From Branchipolynoe longqiensis (Eukaryota; Annelida; Polychaeta; Phyllodocida; Polynoidae): DNA of 64,000 bases. Shown piece after piece: positions 1 through 10,600 of the stretch. The translations under genes and the position numbers were made by a program. The DNA is taken from contig CM059191.1 in NCBI GenBank assembly GCA_030323885.1, positions 101,728,292 to 101,792,291 on the forward strand, written 5' to 3'. Each line of letters starts with the position of its first letter. Position 1 is the stretch's first letter. The notes beneath the pieces are model-generated. The model had not been told where the DNA came from. It ran no database searches and was given only the letters and a program-made list of their open reading frames with translations.

Positions 1-354
1 AAGTTCAGCAATATGATGGATATGAAGAAGTAAATGCCCTCCCATATAATTAAGTTAAATAAGTTTGGAATTCCGACAATAAAAGCCTAAATCTCATCTA
101 AAACATCAGAGCGTGCATAAACACTTCCGATGGGTCGGAGCCCGAGCGCTCAACCTTCCACCGTTGTTAGGAAAGTCACAATTGACGTCTTCTAGCAATG
201 TGTTACAACAGGGAACCTGGCGCCCCGCAAATGGTGGCAAATGCTGGTCTGTCTTGGCGAGTAGCCCGCATTTCAGAATGCGAGCTAATCGGCCCAAGCC
301 CACAATTGTCACAGGACGAGTAGTCTCGCCCACTTCATATATATAATATATATA
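1..354. other. unassigned sequence, probably GSTCD intron or upstream DNA
   Basis: Short open frames exist on both strands around 106-346, but none resembles the N-terminal glutathione-transferase-like part of GSTCD and none has convincing splice sites. I see no gene here. Confidence 0.4.
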
Positions 355-655
355 CAGTCAAACTTCTCTAATTGACCACCTCCACAGATCGACCACTCCC
401 CTATATCGATCGCTTTATTTGGGTCCCAATAATACCATTGTACCCATATTCTAACTCTCTAAACCGACCACCTCCCTATCTAAAACCTATCTAAATCCAC
501 CGTCTTTGGGGCCGACTTTAAGTGGTCAATTTAGGGAGGTGGTCGGTTTAGGGAGTTAGAATATGCTTACAATGGTATTGTTGAGACCCAAATAAAGTGA
601 TCGATATAGGGAAGTGGTCAATCTGTGGAGGTGGTCGGTTAGAGAAGTTTTACTG
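355..655. mobile_element. TA-flanked foldback MITE (family F), copy 1
   Basis: The two halves are near-perfect reverse complements over almost the full 301 bp, with motifs such as GACCACCTCCACAGATC on the left mirrored as GGAGGTGGTCGGTT on the right. It begins CAGT, ends ACTG and is flanked by TA on both sides (353-354, 656-657), as expected of a Tc1/mariner-pogo type non-autonomous element. A second copy at 37245-37745 supports mobility. It has no coding capacity. Confidence 0.85.
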
Positions 656-740
656 TATATGTATCTATATGATTTCAACAAATGACATTCCCAAAACTAA
701 TATGTGAAAAGTACAAGATGGCCGAATGAGGCAGGTGATT

Positions 741-900
741 GGTTGACACCGAGCCAAGTCCAAGAAAATACTTACAAAATTGATACTTGTCACTGCCTCG
801 TCTGACACTCAGTATTACTAGGGTAGGGCGATTGTTTGTTTGTTTGTTGTTGTTTTACGTCCTAGCAACATCTAAGGTCATATCAGGGTAGGGCGAGGAG
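741..900. mobile_element. SINE-A fragments (body + and tail -)
   Basis: About 760-832 matches the SINE-A body on the + strand (TTGATACTTGTCACTGCC, then ATTACTAGGGTAGGGC). About 841-888 matches the SINE-A tail on the - strand (TTTTACGTCCTAGCAACATC). These are two decayed pieces without a tRNA-like head. Confidence 0.6.
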
Positions 901-1015
901 CAGTTAACTGAGGAAAAACATTTTTCTATAATTGAAATACTTCTGAATGTAATTAATATTAATTTAAAAAAAATTGAATCCCCAAAATGTGCACATTACA
1001 ACATCAATGTATATA

Positions 1016-1441
1016 CAGTCTACTCTGTCAATAACGGCCTCTGTCAATAACGAATCTCTAGGAATAATCGCCAAAGGTGCTGGTCCCATCATGGCACCCC
1101 TTTAATTTAATAGCATTCCCTCTGTGTCTAATGGACAACTGTCTTATGCAGACAATGGGTCGTTTTTTCACCTATTTGATCCATATTCTCTGTCAATACA
1201 GACATGCCATATAGTTATTCTAACATCTGTCTGTGTCTGTGACTGTGACCGTGACTGTGCATGTGCATGTGTATGAGACTGCCAGTGTATGTGCATGTGC
1301 CTGTGAAGTGTATGTGCCTGTGCCTGTGCATGTTCCTGTGCCTGTGTCCTCTGTCAGTCAGTCTCTGCCTATAACGGATCTCTCTCTATAATGGCATCTT
1401 GCTCCAGTCCCATGGGTGTCCGTTATAGACAGAGTAGACTG
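1016..1441. mobile_element. TA-flanked TIR element (pogo-like, non-autonomous)
   Basis: Terminal inverted repeats of about 23 bp start CAGTCTACTCTGTCAATAAC and end with its near reverse complement, GTTATAGACAGAGTAGACTG, flanked by TA duplications at 1014-1015 and 1442-1443. The interior holds a TG/CA-rich stretch near 1225-1345 and no long open frame. It is a single copy in this window, 130 bp upstream of the first GSTCD exon seen. Confidence 0.8.
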
Positions 1442-1570
1442 TATATGATTTCGATGTATACAGCCTTTTCAGAAGTAGTAAACGAAAATTAGCGGAAGTT
1501 TGAATATCAGTAGTTCATGTCTTGTCTTGTGTAACTTTACCTCATACAATACTGTTTCCGTTCCCCACAG

Positions 1571-1637
1571 AGATCCCACTAAGAAGAAGTTCAAAGTTCA
1601 GCCTTCCCAGATCAGCATGGTCATGGAAAAGTTGAAC
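1571..1637 (+). CDS. GSTCD: GSTCD exon a (first in window)
   Basis: The acceptor TTCCCCACAG ends at 1570 and the donor GTGAGT follows 1637. The frame reads DPTKKKFKVQPSQISMVMEK-LN, a lysine-rich stretch like the linker before the methyltransferase part in GSTCD. The first base completes a codon from an exon not seen here. Confidence 0.75.
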
Positions 1638-4600
1638 GTGAGTGATTGCATTATCTTGGACTGGTTGGCTGAGTGTCATGATAGTGTAACTGAGTGGGAT
1701 ATCGGGTACCGGCAGCACTATAAAGTCGTCATAGAGTGCGCACTGTTACAAGTCAGTACCCGTCCTGATCTGGCCTTAGATGTAGCTAGAACATACAACT
1801 CAAACAACAATTATATGGAATCTAGGTCTTTCTACATGTATCGCCTTGTTTATATGAACCATAGTTCTACTGTAGATTAGGCTCAGAAGGAAAACAACAC
1901 CCGAATTTACATGAATACTACCCCTAGTATAAACCTTCAAGTTTCCAGTTGGGAAGGCACCTGTATTAGAACCACAGAATGATGACGTCACTGTATATAA
2001 AGCTAGCCTGCAGCATGCACACCTTCCAATAAAGTTACACACAACAAATTATGACAGACTAAATGATCTTATCAGATGTTTACATTCGCATAATGCATTA
2101 GAACTAGAACACCAATCCCTTGGCACTGGCATTCATTATTGATTATTCTCCTTCTTTTAAATAGAAGAAACATAATGAATATGTTAGGACAGTGCCTGTA
2201 GCTGTATCTTTATGCTTACTGTTCTTCGCTACAGAGGTGTGGAGTGTCCGGCACAGAGGAGGCACCCATATGTGGCACAGGCGCCAGACTTCCCTGGGAC
2301 GATATGCCATCAGCAGTAAACCCAGCCGAAGGTGACCTACGTTATTAAATGTGAACCCAGTCGAAGGTGCTCTATATTATTAAATGTGAACCCAGTCGAA
2401 GGTGCCCTATATTATTAAATGTGAACCCAGCCGAAGGTGCCCTATATTATTAAATGTGAACCCAGCTGAAGGTGCTCTATATTATTAAATGGGAACCCAG
2501 CCAAAGGTGCTCTATATTATTAAATGTGAACCCAGCCGAAGGTGCCCTATATTATTAAATGTGAACCCAGTCGAAGGTGCTCTATATTATTAAATGGGAA
2601 CCCAACTGAAGGTGCTCTATATTATTAAATGTGACCCCAGCCGAAGGTGCCCTATATTATTAAATGTCAACCCAGCCGAAGGTGCTCTATATTAATAAAT
2701 GTGTAAAATATTTAGACAAATGTGTTAGATAATAGTATTGCAATGGACAAATTTTCTGCTCCCTGTGGAGGAATAAAGAGGTTCTCCCTTGTTTTATTCT
2801 TCTGCGATCAGAATAGAAGTGCCCTGTCACTACCGCCCAGCCGAGTTGTGGGTAACGTCTTGCAGGGGAATGCTGCTAGCCATGGGTGGAACGGTCCACC
2901 ATAGTGACTGCCCCTCCTAGTGTGCTGCCACCTGCCGATACTTCTAACTAGTAAGGGTCAGCGCAGTCAAGACTGCCACCATGTGGTAGTGAGGCGCTCT
3001 TACTTTCAGTTAAATTCCCAATTTGATAATTATAATAATAATAATAATGACAATAAACATCCTTTTGCAGAGATACATTAATGCAGTGGTATGCTGCTGA
3101 AGAGCTAAATTAATGCAGGTTTCATCCTGTTGTGGGGATGATTAATGCAGGTGTGGTCCTGTTTTGGTGATACATTAATGCAGGTGGCGTCCTATTGTGG
3201 GGATACATGAATGCAGGTGGCGTCCTATTGTGGGGATACATAAATGCAGGTGGCGTCCTATTGTGGGGATACATTAATACAGGTGGCGTCCTATTGTGGG
3301 GATACATTAATACAGGTGGCGTCCTATTGTGGGGATACATTAATACAGGTGGCGTCCTATTGTGGGGATACATTAATGCAGGTGGCGTCCTGCTGCATGG
3401 ATACATTAATGCCGGTGGCGTCCTGCTGTGGGGATGCATTAATGCAGGTGGGATCTTGCTGTCAGGATACATTAATGCAGGTGCCGTCCTGCTGTGGGGA
3501 TACATTAATGCAGGTGGGATCTTGCGCTCAGGATACATTAATGCAGATGGCGTCCTGCTGCAGTGATACATTAATGCAGCTGGTGTCCTGTTGAAGTGAT
3601 TAATTAATACAGGTGGCATCCTGTTGTGGGGGTACTATAATGCAGGTGGTGTCCTGCCGCAGCAACACATTAATGCAGGCAGCATCTTGCTGTCAGGCTA
3701 CAATAATGCAGGTGGCGTCCTGCTGCAGTGTTAATCTAGTTGCCTAATGGCTCACTATGATGTTAACAAACTTTCTCTGATGATGTTATCAGGTGACCTT
3801 CCCGGAAGTCGCGTCGCCCGGAAGTGTGAGCAGCTAGAAAATCTTGCGCTCGCAGTTGTCCACGTGGCCAAGGAGAATGACGTCATAGTTGACTTCTGCT
3901 CTGGTGGTGTAGGTGAAATTTCTTTCTTAAATGACCTGGCAGATGGAGCCTAGTTATGACTGTTTTGACAGGAATTGGGAATGATTCACTATACTTTGGT
4001 TATTTGATTTTTTTCTGTTATCTAGAGTTATATTTTCTTGGCCACAATTTTTTATTATTGTGAGCTTTTTAAATTCCTAAGTGTCTTTTGACCCATATTC
4101 TATGCTTTTCAATCTGTGTAAAAGCGATGGTTGAATGAAAATGGACAGAATACAAGTTAAGCACTTCTCGCCGTGAATATGGCCTTTGCTGCCAACATGG
4201 CATAAAACTACTTCCATTCCATTTGCAACAAGAACTCGCTACAAATTCACATTCGGTGTGCTATTGAAGTATTTAAAATTATGAAAGGTTTTGATAAAAT
4301 AGATATGAACCAATTTTTCACCTTGAATAAAAGAGAAGGCAGTCGGGGCCATACTCTCAAACTAGTAAAACCCAGAGCCATTTCAAAGTTAAGGCAACAC
4401 AGTTTCTCAAACAGGATCATAAATATATGGAACAGTCTCCCACAAAATGTTATTAATGCCGAGTCAATAAATTCATTCAAGAACAGATTAGAAAAAGCAT
4501 GGGCTGATGATACAGGGAAATTTGACCCCTTATTCACCACATGCTACTAATTATTCCTTGTGTTGCATATTTACTTGCACTCAAGCAAAAATGAGAGACA

Positions 4601-7600
4601 AATAAGTGTTCACACTTCCTGTTTACCATTCGCTATTTCGATTTTATTATTCGGTATTCCTGCCTTTATTTCCTGTGTAGTACTACCACTACACACCAGG
4701 GGGAAGCACCACACTGTCATAAGCCATGTTCCCTACACTGTACGCACCACCACCCTCATGAATAGACGAGATCGCCAATCCGACTGCGCATTTGCTGAAA
4801 ACGGGTGTCAAGAGAAAAATCAAAGGTGTACGGCCATTGAGTTTGCCGATACGCGTAGCACAAAACTTCGATTTTATTCAAAATTAATTTGAAAAAATAC
4901 ATAGCAATTTGTCATAAACATGGATGCACACATGCAATATAATGATATAATCAATATATTTAAGTCAAAACTAGCCATAGTTAAGCATTTCAAACTAAGA
5001 AACATACAATTCCACACAAAACAATGTCACTTGTACTAGAGTTTTAGGCTGATTTCCACATCACCAATATTAATTCTTGTTCTAAATATTAAAATGCCAA
5101 ATGTGTTAACAGAAACTTGTTTCAGAGAAATATGTGTATTATAATTAATTATAATAATATAAAGCAACAAAGCACATACATGGTCTATTTATTTAATATT
5201 ACTGTTGTACATATTATATCCAATTGTGAGTCGCGCACCAACCCCCCTTCTCGGCATGCACGATTGGGGCGCCACCTGTCAACGCCTGAATAACCAATGT
5301 CTGATTAACCCTACTCATTTCCTAGCTTTACATATGTCATTAACCATAGGATATAAATAAAAATGAATAAAATAAGTAAAACTGACTCTGGCTATGGCTC
5401 TAACACTAGCCTGAGTGACCAGATTTCTCTAGATCTAAATGCAGATGGCATAAAACATGCTGATTAGATTGGTGTGAATGCAATTCTAGATCAAATTTAT
5501 TACATATATTTTTTTAGTTGGTATTCTGTTTCCAACAAGAGCTGAGATGAGCTGAATCTAGCACATTTCATAGCTGCACCCAGTGTATTAGATTGTGCCA
5601 TGTGCTTCTCGTGGGGTTGTTTTACTTTTACGCATCCCACAATGCACTGCCTGGCTGGAATGACGATCTAGTCTATTCATTTATGCAGATTATGCATTGC
5701 CATTGTATTGTAGACAAATGACTCCTAACTGCACAAACCTCGTTTTATTAAAATAACTCCTCGCTTTATTAATATAACTCTTCGTTTGATTAAGATAATT
5801 TCGTTTTATTCAAATAACTCCTCATGATTCATACAGATCCTGGAAATTTTGGGAAGCTCTTGACTTTAAAAATCTTGGAATCGTACAGGGAATTTGATTG
5901 GTCTTTCGGGGTAAGAGCGTTGCACACGACGTGTAAACCTGTGAATACCCTGGCATGTGATTCTTTGGTTACTAGGCGCTCAGCATTATTAGGATAGGGC
6001 AAGAACTGGTTAGCTCAGTGCCAGGATAATGTGACAGCGAAATATCAGGTCATTGTGCTGGTGGCCTTGTTTCCCAGTGGGGCAGCACTATAAAGTCACC
6101 ATGAGTGTGCACTGTCACAAGTTGGTACCCGTCCTGATATGACCTTAGATGTTGCCAGGATGTAAAACTCCAACAGCCAACCTTCGGTTACTAACCGCCT
6201 TTGTTTACGTGTACAGGGTCACCTAGGCATCCTCATAGCGCATCTTCTACCGTCGTGTAAGGTAAGTGCAAGTTACTCCCGCAGCCCTGTCTATGTGACA
6301 GGGCGGCTAAACAACCCTATAGAAAAAGTGTCGGCCGGCCGGGCTATGGAAATAACCACATCGATTTGCAATCTAATATGCTAAATATATTGTTCAAATA
6401 CTTATAAATCTATCATAGACCGCTACTTCTGGGGAGACCAGATGGGATGGCCGAATGAGTTAGAGCGTCCGTCTTCCGTGTTGGTAGATCATGGGGTCGT
6501 GGGTTCAAACCCTGGTCGAGTAAAACCAATGACTTTGAAATTGATACTTGTTGCTTCCTAGCCTGGCGCTCGGCATTGTTAGGATACTGCAAGGACTGGT
6601 TGGCTCAGTGTCAGGATAATGTGAATGAGTGGGATATCGGGTCATGGTGTTGGCGGCCTGGTATTCCAGTGTTGCAGCACTATAAAGTCGCCATGAGTGC
6701 ACACTGTCACAAGTCGGTACCCGTCCTGATATGACCTTAGATGTTGCTAGGACGTAAAACAACAACAAGCAAACAAGCTACTTCTGGGGTGAAGAATTGA
6801 TGAAATCATGTAGGTTAATAGACGTTAAAAGTTTAATCGAGAGCTTCCTCTAGCCGCCATCCTTTTTTTGCATTCTCGTCTAATTCCTCAACTGTACATC
6901 AATATAGATGAACAATGTATGCTGGAACCACAGCTTGTTTATAGGTGATTCCTACTGAAGTAGTTCTTGCTCAGATTTATGTATGGTTGTAATTTACCTC
7001 TATTTATGTCCACTATGCGTCACAAGTTGTTACTCTTCCTGATATGACCTTTGATGTTGCTAAGCTGTAAATCCCCAACAAACAAACTTTTGAGCAATTG
7101 TTTTATTGCGTGAAATATTTTTTTATGTAATAATCTTTTTATTCCAGTTGGATCATTTTCATTTTGGTGGAAATTCTTTTTTTTTCAACACTGAGCTGTT
7201 CCAGCTTTAACAGTGTTGGCGCTGTTCACTCATTGCTGAAATGATGAGATCTTATGGTCAATGTAATTAATGTTAACCATAAATGTACTTTTAGGTGATT
7301 CTAGTTGAGAACAAGGAAGAGTCAATAATACGGGGGGAGAAGAGGATCCGGGCTCTGGGCATGTCCAATATTGTAATGTACCAGGTGAGTTTTGGTTGTC
7401 TAAATTTGTTTTGTGTTATATTCCTCTTCTATTTCTAATTCTTCTATTTCTAATTCTTCTATTTCTAATTCTTCTTCTTCTCCGTATCCCTCTTTCTCTT
7501 CTTCTGCTTGTTCTCCGTCTCCTTCTTTCTCTTCTTTCTTCTTCTCCTCCTCCTTCTTCTCCTTCTCCTCCTTCTCCTTCTCCTCCTTCTCCTTCTCCTT

Positions 7601-10600
7601 CTCCTTCTCCTTCTCCTTCTCCTTCAAAAGCAATAAAGCAAGAACTCAGGGAGCATTGTCATAATACTTTAATTTGATTAGCATTTCTCCATATAAATTT
7701 ACAGATGTCCTTTATATTGAATATACACATTAACCAATCAACTCCCTGGGACACAGTATTATATATTAAATAATAATACTGTCAAGTAATCTTGAGTGTG
7801 TGCTGTCGCAACCTGGTGCCTCTCTCGATATCACCATATATGTTGTGCAAGGTGTTCTCTGTGGTGGAGTGGTTAGAGTGTCTGACTTTTTTCCAAGTCG
7901 GACTCCTAATCTGAAGGTTGGTGGTTTGATTCCGCATGCCATCACCTCTGCCAATTTGGATTTCCACCGCTGTGTATAACTTACAGGGTCATCAAAGACC
8001 AGTTGCTCTCGTACCATGTCTGTGTGGTGTGGGATGTTAAAAATACCTTGTGTCGGTAAAGGTGTAGGCTCAGGCTTTCTATTACCCAACTGTCTAATGG
8101 TGAAAACAAGTTTATTCAGACATACCCATGATAGGCAATATAAATCTTGTTGGTGGATCTCATAATTACATATCCGTGTTGGCTGAGTTTAGTCTGAACA
8201 TTTACACGTTGTTTCAGTGCAACATGGACTACTTCATCGGCTCCTTTAACATTGGAGTCTGCCTCCATGCCTGTGGTGTGGCCACAGACCTCGTGTTGCA
8301 GCGTTGCCTTGACAACCAGGCTAAGTTTGTCATCTGCCCCTGTTGCTATGGTGGTATCCAGGATACGCACACAGTGCAATACCCCCGCAGCCAGATGTTC
8401 AGACAGAGAAATATATCCTATGAGGTTGGTACACTTCTTGTATATGCTGTCAGTTGGATTCTTTGTGAAAGAAAGATAAATAGAATTACTCTGTTACTGT
8501 TGTTTATTAGTTATATAGACTCATTTTTATGTGTGTTTCATCTGGAGTATATGGCAGAAAGGTGGATAGCTTGGATCCAGTAATAGCAGTGCCGGATTTA
8601 GATGAAGGGAGGCCCGAGGCTATTCAACTTGTGAGGCCCTCCCAAAGGCCTATGACAGCTTCAAAAGTATTATGGACCTTGGCCGGAGACCCGCTAGATT
8701 TTGAGGTCCTAGGCTTCATTCAGCCTGATAAGTCTATAGGTAAATCCGGCACCGAGTAATAGGTATGCTATTTAGGAATTGAATATGGTCTGTTTAGTAC
8801 AGTCAGTATGGTATCTTTGTGCTTGTTCAGTATGCCATTTTAGTGTTTTCTATTAATACTAATTGGACCCCTTCTACAGACATTATCTTGCTGTTCTACT
8901 ACAACTACTACTCTTACTAATGCTATTAATAGTACTGATCCTAATACTCCTTTCTGTCCATTCATTGTCACTAGCAGAAACATGCTTACTGTTTGCAATG
9001 CTTACTGTTTGCACATGCTTACTGTTTGCAGAGCTTAAGTTTATGCAGGCTTACTGTTTAGATGTACTTACTATTTACACATACTTAGTGTTAGACAGTG
9101 CTTACTGTTTGACCATGTTTACCATTTGAGCATCCTTCCTGTTTCATCATGCTTACTACTTGCCAATGCTTACTGTCTGATTACCTCCTTTTTGACTGTG
9201 CTTGCTGTTTGATTATGCTTGCTCTTTGACAATGCTTGCTCTTTGACCATACTTACTGTTCGACCATGCTTACTACCTGACAATGCTTACTATCTAACTA
9301 CTTACTGTTTGATGCCTGCCATTTGACGATACTTACTATTTGAATGTGCTTACTGTTTGACAATACTTACTATTGATCATGCTTACGGTTACTATACTTA
9401 CTGTTTTGCCATGTTTACTGCTTGTCAATGCTTACTATTTCCGTGTATTCTGCTCGGCAATGCTTTCTATCTGAATATGCTTATTGTTTGACCATGTTTA
9501 GTGTGGTAATGCCTACTGTCTGAAGATCCTTACTGTTTGAAGATGCTTACTGTTCGAATATGCTTACTGTTTGTTGGTGCTTACTGTTTGTTGGTGCTTA
9601 CTGTTTGACCTACTTTCTGTTCGCCCCCTCTGCTACAGGACTACCTGGTACTGGGACATGCGGCTGACCAGACACAAGTCGGCATCAAACAGGCAGGAAA
9701 CGGTAAGCCCTGGGACCAGGATGGGCTTAATAGACAAACGTGGGGAGGGGGTGGGGTGGGGTAGGGGGGGGGGAGATAAACGTGGGGAGGGGGTGGGGTA
9801 GGGGGGGGTGAGATATCTCCAAACTCAATCCTTTAAAATAGAAGTCACTTCAAACTAAAGTAAAGTAGAATATAACAAGCAACCTAATATATTTTTCTGA
9901 CAAAGTTTACAGACTGAAACTTTAATAACATTTATAAAAAGGGAAACAAAAGTTATGATTTTACGTACAGTCTGAGTTGATGTACATAAAATGACATTCT
10001 TCGCTAATATTAGTTTTTATTGAATAGATCTATTTTTTTTTTTTAATGGTGTATTTATGCTGCCTATACTGATTAAATGTAATTGTGCATCTTACGAGAA
10101 CATGGGTAATTGAATACGTATGGCTGACGTTTCATTTCGACTGGATACAAAGAGTCTCTTATGCTATTTATGGACTAAACCCTGGCCGATGACCCGCCAC
10201 CTAGCCTAGAAATTTAACATTAACGGATTAGCCATCCTTTCAAATCACATCGACCTCGGCTGCGGCTCCTTCAACACCTACTCTTGCACCTTTGTTTAAG
10301 CCATCCTACCCACCCATACTTGTTATTCTCTGAAGGGTCAAGTTCTGTAAAGCCTTGAAATCATGACACTGAACTCTGATATGTAACGGTAAAATGAAGA
10401 CAATAATAAATCCCAATATTAAAGTATGTCGGTCTTGCGTTATTTCAATTACTTGTTTTCGCCCTTGACAGTAATATTCTCATTGTTCCCCTTGTCTTGT
10501 CACTTTCCGTTGTTGTGTAGCGTTCTATCGCACACATTCTTTCTCTGTTTGTGAGTATTTTCCTACATATCTCTGTCATTATCGCTTATATGTTACTGTT

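Noticed and set aside
1500..1880. 126-codon frame spanning the first GSTCD exon
   Set aside because: Only 1571-1637 is exon; the rest is intron read through good acceptor and donor sites.
2319..2703. CRISPR-like regular array of 35-bp units
   Set aside because: Units are contiguous with no unique spacers, the genome is animal, and the unit derives from an exon-intron junction.
3122..3619. Long open frames of 11-residue repeats on both strands
   Set aside because: They follow from a 33-bp tandem repeat without stops; the same DNA is open in several frames and lies in a GSTCD intron.
7396..7677. Leu/Ser/Pro-rich and Lys/Glu-rich frames
   Set aside because: Low-complexity translation of a pyrimidine microsatellite.
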